Shown: positions 22,120 through 36,000 of the stretch, piece after piece
How positions within the stretch are numbered: position 1 is the stretch's first letter
Layout of the letters: each line of letters opens with the position of its first letter
NCBI GenBank assembly: GCA_037043455.1
Contig: JAWPHD010001278.1
Span: forward strand, 124,001-188,000
DNA length: 64,000 nucleotides
Direction: 5' to 3'
From: Cyrtodaria siliqua
Taxonomy: Eukaryota; Mollusca; Bivalvia; Adapedonta; Hiatellidae
Translations under genes and position numbers: made by a program
Notes under the pieces: generated by a model
Databases searched by the model: none
What the model saw: only the letters and a program-made list of their open reading frames with translations
What the model was told of the DNA's origin: nothing

Positions 22120-22255
22120 TTAAAAGAGACACACTGCGATACTGAGTGTTTAAACACGCGAATATATTATTTAATTATATTCATGCAGATTTAAAACTGA
22201 TACTGGATTACTATATGCTTTATAACGTCTTCAAGATTGCCGCGTGTACCTTTAA
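22120..22255. mobile_element. Short TTAA MITE, 136 bp
   Basis: It is bounded by TTAAAAGAGACACACTGCGAT and TCAAGATTGCCGCGTGTACCTTTAA. Its ends match the GGGACAC MITE family; the interior is shortened. Confidence 0.6.
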
Positions 22256-22315
22256 CTCGTAAATTTGAAGGTATATTGTATGCTTGTTTAATATAGTATA
22301 TAGAGAATAATAAAT

Positions 22316-22432
22316 GGGTATTTTCATATCACACCCTATGTCAGACCTAAGACGCCATATCAGCCAGAGAACTTTAGCTCGAGGGCTGATATGGGTCGAG
22401 GGCCAGATATAGTGTGATATGAAAATACACAT
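22316..22432. mobile_element. Foldback element, 117 bp
   Basis: The left arm GGGTATTTTCATATCACAC is matched by the right arm GTGTGATATGAAAATACAC. Inner stems (CATATCAGCC and GGGCTGATATG) surround GAGAACTTTAGCTCGAG. The whole piece could form one long hairpin. Confidence 0.65.
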
Positions 22433-25400
22433 TTTCATTCTAATTATCATATACATGAGCTTTGTCGAAATTTCACCTTCAGCTCACTCACTACTGATGA
22501 GCGACTGATAAATTCGGATTTTATCCGGAGATTTGGCAGGCCTGCGTATGTATCATTACACCATTTCACTATACCTTGCACACATGGACTTGCTTGCTTT
22601 ATAACCTGTTGGTATAATAAGAAAACCATGCCCGTTCACATTCTCATGCACACCAATCACATCATTTGTTTAGATATATCTTATGTATGAGTATTACTTT
22701 AAGTATTACTTTAAAAGTTATGACCTGTGCATATGATACAAGGTTAATTATAAATATATTGATTTTTACAGTAGTCACGTATGTATCCCTGATGCAGGAA
22801 CCAGCTCTTGTAAGCCGAAGGCAGCTGACTCTTATATGGCTTTAGAATATGTATGGTTACCAGACAGTGAATCATGTAGCCGACAATAAGCATGCATTAC
22901 AACTTCAATTCATAGGGAACCCGTCTAAACAACTTGAATGATATAAACACATATTTTTCAATGCTCAAAGCTTGCCGTTTTATTGCCTCAAATGACGTTT
23001 TTGTAGAGCAGTCTACTAAAGTGTAGAATGCGACAATATTTTCGGGATCTTCACGTCCGGGATATTTTACTGAGCATAATGAAACCGTAAGTGAAACTGA
23101 ATGAAACCGCAAGTAAGTGCAAATCTGTATTTTAATGGAATAATACCTTTTTATGGAATAATACCCATTTATAATGCGGTATTCTCGTAAATACCGCCGT
23201 GTTATACACTAGTCGATGGGTTTATTCGTAATGGTAAGGTAGCAATGAACAGTTTCATTGATTTTTTCACTTTGATAACGCAATCTTATAATTACACATG
23301 GTAGCAGGTAGACGTTTATCTATGCTGTAATTCACACGCTAATGCACACGCATCCCTTACATGTGAACACCTATATTTATGTGCTGATATGTACTTCTAG
23401 CACGTCGTGCTCCAAAGTTGAATTGTAATCAGTATGCAAGGCAAATCAAGGTATTTGAACAGAGAGAAGCGAGGTCGCCCACCTTGATTCAAAATGTTTG
23501 GTAGGAACAACTGATGGTAAAACTCGGGAAGAATGTGTCTGGTAAGAAAGAAACGGCCGTGGCGTGTTTACGTCAACATTATTTTTTTTCAATATTGTTT
23601 TAACACCAGTGACTTGATATGTTATTATGTTAAACTTCGTTTCCAGTCCCTACCCAGATATATGCTATTTCCTCTCGGCAGCTATTTTACGCTTGCGTAA
23701 AACTTTGCTTGTTTCTTGTGAAGGAGCTTTTAGGTTAATTGTAGTAGTGCATACCAGGGAGTAAGTATACAGGCAGAAGAAACGGATCGTTTTGCCGTTT
23801 TATGTTGTCGCGCATGTGTTTCATTACTGCGTGAAAATGAATACTTCCGGTTGTTTCGCGCGAGTGTGAAAAACAGCAAATTCATATAAATTATTACACT
23901 TACAAACTCATTAAAGTGGCGAAATGTAAACATAAGTATTATTTATTCACATCGAGTCCTCTGATACAGAGCGTGTATTTATTTGCATGTATAAAAGCAC
24001 ATTTGACCAGACGGTTCCGTGTAACAAAGATGGCGCCACTCTGCGCCAAATAAAAAATGGTGACAGTGTATAGCTATTGCAAACGAGATACGAGACAACA
24101 GATTATTTAGGAATTAATAATAACAAAAAGTGAATAGTAGACATATTTATATTTGTCAAGATGGTAATTTCATGGTGGTGATTTTAAGACAAAGCCTAAA
24201 AAGAGGCGATGAAGATGTGCCGTTTGAGATATCGGCTGAAATTTTTAATTTTTCAAATAAAAAAAAAATTGTTGGATCATGCTGAAAAGGTCTACCAAGT
24301 TTGGAGCCAATCCCTTGAAAACTGTAGAGTTGCGGCGACAAAGAATAAATGCTGAAATTAAATGTTAAAAAAAACACATGACTCTCCTAAAACTGGTTAG
24401 ATCCTTTTGCTAGGTGCACAACTGCATTACATGCTAAAAAAGTCTATCAAGTTTGGAGCATGGATTTTTGTTCAAAAATCCTTGTTTGGAGCCAATCCCT
24501 TGAAAACTGTAGGAGTTGCAGCCAGACGGATACACGAAATGACCAAAACACAATGTTTCTATGAAGGGTAATGCATGGAAACATACAAACTTCCATGATT
24601 TTCAAACAAGAAGAAAAACTGTTTTTCTATTTCTTTTTTTTTTATTGATTTGTGGGGTGGGTGAGGTTCTCATTATAAGTTTGTCATTTCAGAAGCTGAA
24701 AACTGAAGGGAGATGATAGGCACTGACGGGCTTTGGGGAGGCAGTTTTATTATTCATGAACATTTTTGGGGTCATGGAACTTGGAAGAGGGTGGGGAAAC
24801 TCGAAATTTAAAGAAATGCAACGTTGTGTGGGGGACATAGCGATATAAAAATATGAAACGGGTGCGGTGCTTGTGCTTGGGGTATTTCAGATCATTTTGG
24901 GGACGAGGAGAAAACAGGAACAGGAAAATGACCCCCGTTTACCATGGCGTGGGACCTCTGCACGCTCCTGTACTTCTGTCAATGGCCAAACTCCCTATCG
25001 TCGAATTATGTCAGGTTCGTTCTTTCTATCGGTACTGCAAACGGTCCTATCGGAGTACAACCACGAATAAGGAAAGATTCAATGTGTATGTTTTTGTTTT
25101 GCGAGAACTTTTTTGCGCGGGTAGCGAGAAACTCCGAGAAATTCGTGCATCCGCAATCGTTTTTAGTCGGTAAATCCCGTCATTCTTCGTCTTATATGGG
25201 TAGGTATAAAACGCGGACTAACAAGCGCGGACTAGCGGACTGCGGACCAGTATGGTATAAAATGCGGACTGGTATTTTGCGGACCATTTGAAAATAGATT
25301 TGCATGGGAATAATTCGTCAACTGCCAGTTGTAATTAGGTTCAATTGATGTTTTAAGCGAAAGATTTGAAGTTTTTTCGCGCTATGATTCAGTAACAGTG

Positions 25401-26084
25401 ATTGTTAGAATGTAATCAGTGATGAAAAAAGAACTTTAATCCCTGTTTTAATTAAAGCTAATTATGAGACTAATATTCAACCACAGACATATTAATAAAC
25501 AGATAGGAAACTTCCTATCTAAACTAGGAACTTCCTATCTAAACTAGGAAACTTCCTAACTTAACCAATGAAGTAACCAAAATACCACGTGGCACCTTAA
25601 CTTTTCCTTCTATCTTCTCTCTCAATTATTCACTGATTTTGCTGAGAATACATTCAAAAAATTCATAATGAATAGCAAAATGGGATTATAATAATTTTTG
25701 TTTAATTTGAAAATAAGAAATTGTATGAAAAGATGCTTAATGTCATAATTTTTCGCATTTCTCTTCAAAATCAAGGTTTTGACATAGTCAAAGTTTCCGC
25801 CAAACTCCTTTTTTGCTCTAAATGTAAGAGAAAGAAAAATACTACGATTGGAAAGAAAATTAAATTTGTGATGGGATTTGGCATGAATGAAACTTGTATC
25901 TATAAAACGCTTTATGATATGGGTGTCTAAAGTTGGGAAATAATTTGTGAATTTTTTTCACTGTGCCACGTGCATTTTAGATAATGTTCGTAGTGTCCAA
26001 TCTTTTTTGTTATTATGTCTGTGGTTCAACTCCTGTTTTCAAAAGAACGTTTTGTATATACCAGGCGTATTTAATAGAGGTTTT

Positions 26085-26290
26085 CACTGGGAAATACTTG
26101 AATACATGCGAGCAAAGACACAGATCACCGTGCTCTTCAAAGTCATTAACGACTTCATGGACATACCAGTCGAGGACTACCTCACATCTGCATCATCGTA
26201 AACTAGATCCAATCACTCGAAGAAGCTGAGACAATATTCGCCTTCTACTTACTACGTACAAAAGGGGACATAATTCTTAAGGCTAATCAT
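26085..26290 (+). pseudogene. LINE 3' fragment (CR1/L2-type ORF2 C-terminus)
   Basis: It reads WEILEYMRAKTQITVLFKVI, then DFMDIPVEDYLTSASS up to a TAA at about 26201. After a break it continues as TRSNHSKKLRQY. The order RAK-x-LFK-I, then IPxEDYLTPASSRTR, then KKLRQYS is the usual C-terminal tail after the RT domain of CR1/L2-like LINEs. Only this end is present, as expected from 5' truncation on insertion. Confidence 0.65.
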
Positions 26291-26723
26291 GTATCTACCG
26301 CCGAAAGAAAGTATTGCCAAGAGTGATATCCGTCTCTTAACATATAGACGTAGTGTTGCAGATTGCGTTTCGTGAACCAGAGGAATGAGTTGGCCTTTTT
26401 GATGGTCTTTGCTATGTGTGCATCCCACTTCAGATATTGAAATACTACAGCATAGGCCCTGGATATAGTTACTCCACAGATATAAATTGTTATAAGGTCG
26501 TGGTTACTTCTAAGGTAGAGGTTTTCCTTCTACTTCTACCATATGCTGACCATCTTCATCATATTGAAGATACTGTCAGTTTGAGTTATTCCTTGACTTG
26601 ACAGTTGTTGAAGTTATAATATTGAGAATGTATGCTCATGATGTAGCATTTTTTGCCATTAAACTGCATGTCCCAGGTGTGAGCCAGTCGACTGGGGGCA
26701 GCTGTAACTATGAGTAAACATAC

Positions 26724-26988
26724 CAGGGGCGTAGCTAGACCTTTTTTGATGTGCAGGTCCGACTATTTCTATTGGGGTCCGGGCATGCTTCCCCCGGAAA
26801 TTTTTTAAAAAGTAGCTAGAACGTCTCTGGTGCGTTTTGGAGTATATTTAGATATAAATTTTAGCAAAATCACACTTCAAAATTTAACAAATTCATACAC
26901 TATCATTTCATTGTCATATTTTTCAACCATGAATGTAAAAAATATTTGCAGACCCGGGCTTTTGGCCTAATAGGTAGCTACGCTACTG
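26724..26988. mobile_element. hAT-like MITE with 5-bp duplication, upstream of PPIL2
   Basis: The ends CAGGGGCGTAGCTA and (inverted) TAGCTACGCTACTG form a TIR of about 14 bp. CATAC flanks both sides (26719-26723 and 26989-26993). CAG...CTG termini with a 5-bp duplication fit the hAT5 group as I know it. The element ends 94 bp before the PPIL2 start codon, so it lies in the promoter or 5' leader. Confidence 0.75.
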
Positions 26989-27082
26989 CATACAGGGCAT
27001 AACTCCGTCGAATTTGAAAAACTGAAACTATTCACTGCTATCTATTTCGTAAAGCAAGCGCCTCCGATGATCAAGAATCAAA

Positions 27083-30000
27083 ATGGGAAAGAAACAGCAC
27101 CAGAAAGATAAATTGTAAATATGTGGTATTTTTAAGATTATGAAAAATAATTATTGCTTCACACAAACAACCATAAACATAGTCTTCATTGTATAATTAT
27201 GTATCTGTCTTCAGTGAGGTTTACGTTCATAAAACGTTGGAGTACGAACTATAATGTTGTTTCGTCCCATTTTGCTTCGTACCCATAACTTTCATTTTTC
27301 CCTATCAGGAGTTAATGATACGGATTATTCCATATAAAAAATATAATACTTTCATGAAAAAATAGCCTTCTGCTGATTATTTCACTCTATTCTACAATGT
27401 TCAACCTCTTGAGTAATACCCTGGTGTAGTAATCCTGGCATTACCAGTTCTCGATGGTCTAACTCTTAAGTGATTACCGATGCAAAATGAACACAACATG
27501 TCTCAATTAAGATGTCAATATTTGTTTAAATTTCATTTTAATAATTCTGTAAATAAGAATAAGTTACCTAAAACTTTTATTGTAACATACAAGTCCTACA
27601 TTTTTCATTTCGCTAAATAAATCTTTATAAAGTTTCAGTTATTTTGTTTTTATCTGGACAGATATTTGACAAACACAGAGTGGAAGAATGACTTCGGAGG
27701 TTTCAAGGACAGAACCAAGGTCAATGCAGAGTTCCGCAGACTTCCCTTCACTTGCTGCACGTAAATAAAGCTTTCTTATAGAAAAAATAACTGATAATTT
27801 AAGTTTTTATGGTGATGATATATGTACTTTTTAATGCTGATACATTTTAATTACAAAATTAAACTATAACAAACTTAATCTTACAAAATACTGATGAACT
27901 AGTATGTTTCACACGCCTCAAGCTTAATTTCAGTATTAATTAACAAAGATTTACCAAACAAATCAACAGCCAATTCTGTTAAAAATTGCCATTCCGAACC
28001 TTTTCATTGACAGGTGTTGTTAAAATTTAATAATTATTTATATTGATTTGTTTATTTATGAACATGTAACATAGCAGGTTGATTTCTAATCTGTTCCAGG
28101 CTTTCCATGCAGGAGTTTGAAAATCCTCTGTGTACTAAAGATGGAATTATATATGACCTGATGTAAGCTGATTTTTATTATCTCTACTGATCAAAGATCA
28201 GCAGAGCTTATGCTGAGGTGCGGTGTCCGTCCGTCTGTCTGCCGTCCATAAATTGTTTTTGTGGCAGCTACTCCTCTGAAACTACTTGACGGATTTTCAT
28301 GAAACTTCACAGGAATGTTGCTCAAATCAATATCACTTATGGTTTTTGAAAAGTAGTCGCCACAAAATCGCATCTTTAAAATCTATTGTTTCTCGCGGCT
28401 AGTTGATCCCAGTCAAAGATCAGATTGGCCAGAAGATCAAGCTGCTGGCGCCGCGAGAAACTAGATTTTAAAGATGCGATTTTGTGACGACTACTTTTCA
28501 AAAACCATAAGTGATATTGATTTGAAACTTTTACCAAAATGACTGACACAACATTTAGTTGGTTCTAACCAAAGTTCATTTTGATTGGATGTCAAACATG
28601 TTTACATAGAGTTATATAAAAAAAAAATTAATTAAACTTTATAGAAATGTTGCTCTTGATGTCTAGTTAGTCCTTAGTAAAAACCAAGGTCAGCTGGAAA
28701 TTAAAGATGACCACGACAGCTAAAAATAGATTTTAAAAATACAACTTTGTGGCGACTACTTCTCAAAAACCATCAGTGGTATTGATTTGGACCCTTTACT
28801 AAAATGACCGGCATGACATGTAGTTGGTCCTAAACAAAATTCATTTTGATTGGATTTCAAACATGGGTGCCTGTGGCCGTCTTTGTTTACATAGAGGTAT
28901 TTAGAGAAAACTTGTGGCGACTACTTCTCTGAAAGTGGTCCTATTTCCATAACACTTCACAGGTTCCCATGGCTGATCTGGCTATCAAAATCTATCTGTA
29001 GAGCTTCAAGGTCATTGACCTCTTGTTATATTTTGTTTATTTACATCTTTTTGGAATGACAATAAGGGGAAACAACAGAGGCAATACGAATGTTGACTGT
29101 TTACAAAACAGTGTATTGGTATTTAAATGTGACAACCAACCATGTATTAGTCAGTGTTAGGTTTCTATTGTCAAAATCTGGTTGGCAATTTGCATATGAA
29201 TGGTGATGGCACGGTCAACGTTCGTATAATATTAGAAACACAGGTAGGTAAAAAGTATAAGTAAATTCTTTAGCTGGTTCAGAATAATGACTGGGGTGTC
29301 AAGAGCCCGGTTTGACTAATTTGTCATAACATGACCCTTGAAAGAAACTTCCTCATTACATTGCTGTTGGATGGAACTTTCAGGCAATGGGTGCCATATA
29401 TGTCTGCGGGATATAGGGGAATTGTGGGTAGCTCTGGAGGATATGTTGTAAGTCTGCCAGAAAATCACTAGTTGTTGGTGGCCTAAATTAATGCCAAAAA
29501 GGGATGTTTTGGATACCATGTAGGTGCCATTTACTATTAAGTTTATTTGGCGAGGTTTAGAAAATAAGGAGTATAGTTTTCATGCCGAGCCCAGTAAACT
29601 TTATAGTAAAAGGTACTGACAAATAATTATCTGTATGGTTTACTACTTTTTATCTTTTAAAGATAAAAAGATTTTTACTTGACGCGGATGCTGCCAAAAA
29701 ATTGTTTACCCCACCACTAAATGGTGAGGATGTAGCGTTAGCCATGTCCGTCTAAGTTTCGGTCCATCCTGAAAAGTTTGTGTGTTTATCTCCTCGGACA
29801 GTTTTCAACCGATTGTTTCAAAACTTAACAGGATGCTTACCTTTGATGTCAAGATCTATTCGGCGTCAAAATCCACCATGTATTACAGGAGATACAGCTA
29901 CTTTTTTCGTCAAATTTCACATTAAAATATCTTGTGTGTCTATATCCTCCCACAGTTTTAAACCGATTGTTTAGAAACTTTATACAGTTTTTTTTTACTT

Positions 30001-33000
30001 TTGGGGGAAGGGGGTTGGGGCCCTTTAGAGGGGGAAATGTTGACGTGAATTGGAAAAAGGGAAAATTTTGACAATGTTAAAATAAAGAAGAAAGACTGTA
30101 TTGTTTCTATGTATTAAGTCTCAGTCTTTCATTTAATTTTAAATTCACATCAAGAAAATGTTTGATGGACATGTTATGGATGGTCAACTAAAAAGCAACA
30201 TTTAAAAGAGGGAAATTTGTTCTCAAAAAAGGGGGAAAAACATACTTTTTGAGGAGAGGTATAGGGCCGAAGTTCGGCCCCAAATTACTCTTAAAAAACA
30301 CAGGGATGCTGACCTATGATGTCAATATGTGCATATCGATTCAGCATCAAAATCAACCATGTATTATCTGAATTATGTCCCTTTTACCGTCAAATTTAAG
30401 TTTTTTCGCTGACTGTTTTCATTGGGGGCATCCATGTCCCATGGACACATTTCTAGTTTCTTCATGACATCAGAAAACATAAAGTTCCATTAATGCTGAG
30501 GCATTCTGGCTCTGGGTAGGTTTATGAACTTCATGTATTTCCATTTACAGGAACATAGTGCCCTTCCTGAAGAAGTATGGAATCAATCCTGCAACCGGAG
30601 AGAAAATGGGTGCTAAAGACTTGATTAAGTTGAATTTCCACAAAAATGCAGATGGTATGGTAGTCTGTATGGTAGTCTGTATTATGGTAGTCTGTATGGT
30701 AGTCTGTATTATGGTAGTCTGTACGGTAGTCTGTACGGTAGTCTGTATGAATCTTAAGAAATAAAGCTATTTTCAATATTTTTCGTGACGTCGAAGACTA
30801 AGAGTGCTATGTTGCAGCTCTTGCGTGATGATAGTCTATCAATAGAAAACACTATCCCTCTACTTATAAATAAATGGTTAATTGCTGACACTCACTTACT
30901 CAGTTTCAAGAGACTGTCATAAATAATATAGAGCTAGCTGAATTGTTGTTGTAACAACTGATAGCCTGTCACTGTCAGACCCTGATTGTGTTACTTTTAA
31001 AGGCATTTACTGCATCAGACTTTGAGTGTGTTACTGTTTAAAGGCATATACTGCATCATACTTTGACTGTGTTACTGTTTAAAGGTACTGTACTACATCA
31101 GACTTTGTGTTACTGTTTAAAGGCACTCTACTGCATCAGACTGTGTTGCGCTAACTGTTTAAAAGCACTATACTCCATCATACGTTGACTGTGTTACTGT
31201 TTAAAGGCACTATACTGCGTTAGACTTTGATTGTGTTACTGTTTAAAGGTACTATACTACATCAGACTTTGACACTGCATCTGAGACTGTGTTGTGTTAA
31301 CTGTTTAAGGGCACTATACTCCATCAGACTTTGATCGTGTTAATGTTTAAGGGCACTATACTCCATCAGACTGATTGTGTTACTGTTTAAGGGCACTATA
31401 CTCCATCAGACTGATCGTGTTACTGTTTAAGGACACTATACTCCATCAGACTTTGATTGTGTTACTGTTTAAGGGCACTATACTCCATCAGACTTTGATT
31501 GTGTTACTGTTTAAGGGCACTATACTCCATCAGACTGATTGTGTTACTGTTTAAGGACACTATACTCCATCAGACTGAATGTGTTACTGTTTAAGGGCGC
31601 TATACTCCATCAGACTTTGATTGTGTTACTGTTTAAGGGCACTATACTCCATCAGACTGATTGTGTTACTGTTTAAGGGCACTATACTCCATCAGACTTT
31701 GATCGTGTTAATGTTTAAGGGCACTATACTCCATCAGACTGATTGTGTTACTGTTTAAGGGCACTATACTCCATCAGACTGATTGTGTTACTGTTTAAGG
31801 GCACTATACTCCATCAGACTGATCGTGTTACTGTTTAAGGACACTATACTCCATCAGACTTTGATTGTGTTACTGTTTAAGGGCACTATACTCCATCAGA
31901 CTTTGATTGTGTTACTGTTTAAGGGCACTATACTCCATCAGACTTTGATTGTGTTACTGTTTAAGGGCACAATTCACCATCAGACTGATTGTGTTACTGT
32001 TTAAGGACACTATACTCCATCAGACTTTGATTGCGTTACTGTTTAAGAGCACTATACTCCATCAGACTTTGATTGTGTTACTGTTTAAGGGCACTATACT
32101 CCATCAGACTTTGATTGTGTTACTGTTTAAGGGCACTATACTCCATCAGACTTTGATTGTGTTAATGTTTAAGGGCACTATACTCCATCAGACTTTGATT
32201 GTGTTACTGTTTAAGGGCACTATACTCCATCAGACTTTGATTGTGTTACTGTTTAAGGGCACTATACTCCATCAGACTTTGTGTTATTGTTTAAAGGCAG
32301 TATAAGTATAGTACATTCTGTTTAAAGGCACCATACTGCATCAGACTTTGTGTTATTGTTTAAAGGCAGTTTAAGTATAGTACATTCTGTTTAAAGGCAG
32401 TATAAGTATAGTACATTCTGTTTAAAGGCAGTATAAGTATAGTACATTCTGTTTAAAGGCACCATACTGCATCAGACTTTGTGTTATTTTTTAAAGGCAG
32501 TATAAGTATAGTACATTCTGTTTAAAGGCAGTATAAGTATAGTACATTCTGTTTAAAGGCAGTATAAGTATAGTACATTCTGTTTAAAGGCACCATACTG
32601 CATCAGACTTTTTGTTACTTTTTAAAGGCACTCTGCTGCAAAATAATGCATATTTTACGTAAATATTGAGTATATATATATTTGATCACATGTAAATAAC
32701 AGATGAGGATGATACACACTGTTTATCGACTGATAAATGAGCGTGGTGAAATATTTGTGTTTGCTATTGTCTGCCATTTTGATTGAATTATGAGGCACCA
32801 GCACCAGTTATTAGCGCAGTCATCTATTTATGTATATATAATAAGGCCAGAGTTTTTTTATTTGCTGGATTACGGGAGAGCCGGCCCTATTTTTGCCCAA
32901 ATCAAAATTAAATTTAAAATACTATTTAATTTTTATTGCCAGTCCGACTTTGAGTGTAATTATAGTGAAGAATTTGTTCAGGGAAGTTTCATACCCATAT

Positions 33001-36000
33001 AGGCGTCCGTGGCCGAGTGGGTAATGTCTCTGACTTGAAATCACTTGCCCCTCACCACTGTAGGTTCAATCCCTCAGGGGCCTAGGAATCTTTATGTGAG
33101 GAAGCTATCCAGCTGGCTTGCGGAACGTCGGTGGTTCTACCCAGGTGCCCGCCCGTGCACGAAAATTGCCCGGAGGGGCACCTGGGGTCTTCCTCCACCA
33201 ATGGAAGCTGGAAAGTCGCCATATGACCTTAGCTGTTGGTGCGACTATAAAATCCAATTCAATCAATCATACCCATATATTTCGTACCATTAAAGCAAAT
33301 CAGAAGATAAGTAAACTGAAACATACTTTGCTCACACAGTTTTGATACAATTCACTGACCATTTGACCTGTGACAGACCACCATATCCACAGTCTGCATC
33401 CTTATGCCTGACAAGGCTGAAATGTTTACTTAAAAAATCTATAGTCATTTGTAACCTCTGTCCCAACACACCTGGGACATAGCAGGTGTAAAGATCAGGG
33501 CTTTGAACTTTCTACTGTCCCGGTAGTGCTGTCGATAGCAGGGGTTTTGCATCCAAAAACTAGCTAAGGAAGACAGAAGTTCCAGAGGTTTCACTATTTT
33601 TTACTAGAAATTAGTTTCTATTATAAAAAACAGATAAAAAAAAATCAGTTTCATTTGTCACATCGAGTTCTTCTGTTGTTTTCCAAAACATGAAAATAAA
33701 AAAATGTCTCAAAAAGTTACTTTTATTTTTTATTTTATTATCATGATTATAGACTGGATGTAAATGCTTGTCTTAATTTTAATTTTATTTCATCCTTCCT
33801 ACTGCAAATTTTTGAAAAATTCCCCGTAAACCAATAAATAAAAAAACTCTGGCCTAAGTGAATATCCATTATTATATAAATATAACACTGACATTGCTGT
33901 GGAATTTGTCAGATTAGCTACTTTAACAGGTAATGTAGATAGCTATATTATTGTCATTTTATTTCCAGGAAAATACCATTGTCCTGTGACATTCAAAACA
34001 TTTAACGAGAATACTCACATTGTTGCTGTGAGACCAACTGGAAATGTCTTCGCATATGATGTAAGAAGTTCACTATTATTATTAAAAGGGACACACGGCA
34101 ATCTTGATTTTTTAAAAACTCACTGCGTCCCCTTAGTTTTTCTCTTCACTTGCATTTGTTCAATCATTAATAGTAATTGTTAGAATAGTTCAAAGCAAAT
34201 TATTTTTACAGATTACTAAATTTTTATAATAGTACATCAATAATATGTTTAAAAATTTGGTGAAATAGTGAAGAAAATTGAAATCTCAATTTTTATTTAA
34301 TCATATGTAAGCAGTTTTAAAGTCAAAATGACGCAGGATAACTAAATTGGGGAGCAAATTTTAATGTTTGAATAAAACTCAAGATTGCCATGTGTCCCTT
34401 TAATGTTCTCAGCGTATTTCTTTTTCAGGTTTCTGTTTATACTTCTTTCCATTTATTCCCGGGCATCTGTGGCTGAGTGATTAAAGTCTCTGACTTGAAA
34501 TCACTTGTCCCTCATCGCTGTGTGTTCGATCACCCACATGCTTAGGAATCTTTATTTGCGGAAGCTATCCAGCTGGCTTGTTGAGCATCGGTGGTTCTAC
34601 CCAGGTGCCCGCCGTGCACGAAAATTGCCCAGAGGTGCACCTGGGGTCTTCCTCCACCAATGGAAGCTAGAAATTCGCCCTTTGACATTAGCTGTTGGTG
34701 GGACTATAAAATGCAATCCAATTCCATTTATTTGAAAGCTTTTTTCTTGTCTGTAACTTATGATCCACTTGAGATATTAGGATGAAATGTTATTAGTCCC
34801 CTCCCTACTGGTGTGTCACCGGAGGGAACTATAGGTTTCCCCCACGTCCGTCAGTCTATCCCACAAATATGGATCCTGCGATATTGAGAAAAGTATTTAA
34901 GAAACTTGACGTGTTAGTAGAGGGCAATGAGGGAATTATGCACGTTATTTTATTTTGTTTATCTGACAAAAAATATAGTTTCTATGGCAACGGAAATAGT
35001 AAAAATACACAAAATATATAGATCCTTTGATAACAAAAGAAATGCTTAAGATAATTTAATGAAAATGTATGTGTAGGTAAAAGGGAGTTAGGAGATCATG
35101 CAGATAATGTTGTTTTATTAATATGTCAAAAATTGTGGTTGCCATGGCAACACAAATTGTAAAAAATATTCAAAATACACTACTAAATATAGAAAAATAG
35201 TTTCTGCTCAATAACTTTAGTCAGGAATAAGATATTGGAATGAAACGTTATGGGTAGGTAGCTTATATGAACAGAAAGCTTGGAATTGCAGTTGGGGGTC
35301 ACTGGGGTCAAGGTCACTGTTACTAAAAATAGAAAGTATGGTTTCTGCTAAATGGTTTCCGCTCAATAACTTAGTTAGGAATGAGATATTGTAATGAAAC
35401 TTTATGGATAGGTAGCTTATTTGAAAAGGAAGCTTGGGATTGCATTTGGGAGTCACTGGGTTCAAGGTCAAGTTCAGTGTTAATAAAGATAGAAAAACTG
35501 TTTCTGCTCATTAACTTTACTTAGGATTGAGATATTGGCCTGAAACTTGGTGTGTAGGTAGGTGGCTTATATGAAAGACGAGTTTGGGATTACATTTATG
35601 GTCGGTCAAGGTCACTGTTACTAAAAAAAATGCCCCTTAGGCATCTTGTTTGTACATGTTTCCTTAATAGATGGTGCATGTGTACAAGAAATGTTATTAC
35701 TGGGATCTGTTCTGTGCATTTAATTTTGAGGGTCCAGAGGTAGTATATGTATTCATGTATATGGGGTTGACAGGAATGTTGTTACGACAGTATCTAACAT
35801 AGTTAATTAAAATACACAATGCTAATAGGTTATTGAGAAGGTATTAAATTGCCTATCAAGACCTCTGACGTCACGTTTTTTAACTGTTAGGACTTCATTT
35901 TATACGATTTTTAAATGTCAGAAAACATGTGAAACAATGATTACGTTATTTTAAAGCAATATATTACTTTCAAACAACCAATTTATATTGTTAAAAACAG

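Larger units (their letters stand above)
21100..26080. other. Intergenic region between Hsp70 and PPIL2, no gene recognised
   Basis: About 5 kb are without a coding region that I can support. 23560-24060 is locally richer in CG and contains AAGATGGCGCCACTC near 24028, which could be a first exon or promoter of an unseen transcript. 24160-24540 has a phrase repeated twice (GTTTGGAGCCAATCCCTTGA). 25196-25290 has repeated GCGGACT units. 25500-25560 holds three copies of GGAAACTTCCTATCTAAACTA. Open frames (for example 24853-25173) lack recognisable motifs. Confidence 0.45.

Noticed and set aside
24853..25291. Reading frames of 106-115 codons
   Set aside because: Overlapping frames of similar length, no motif, and the 3' part runs into GCGGAC repeats.
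29700..30460. A complete Helitron ending CTAG|TT near 30455
   Set aside because: The hairpin TGTCCcatGGACA and CTAG end are present, but I could not identify a matching 5' start; the GGGGGAA/TTCGGCCCC segment in between may be another repeat.
31783..32305. Frame of 73-118 codons repeating [12 protein letters not shown]
   Set aside because: It lies in a 42/39-bp minisatellite inside a PPIL2 intron; the frame is open only because the unit length is a multiple of three.
33002..33075. Functional tRNA genes (also at 34458, 61288 and 62797)
   Set aside because: A and B boxes are present, but the 5' and 3' acceptor halves do not pair well, and each continues into a shared SINE body with a target duplication.
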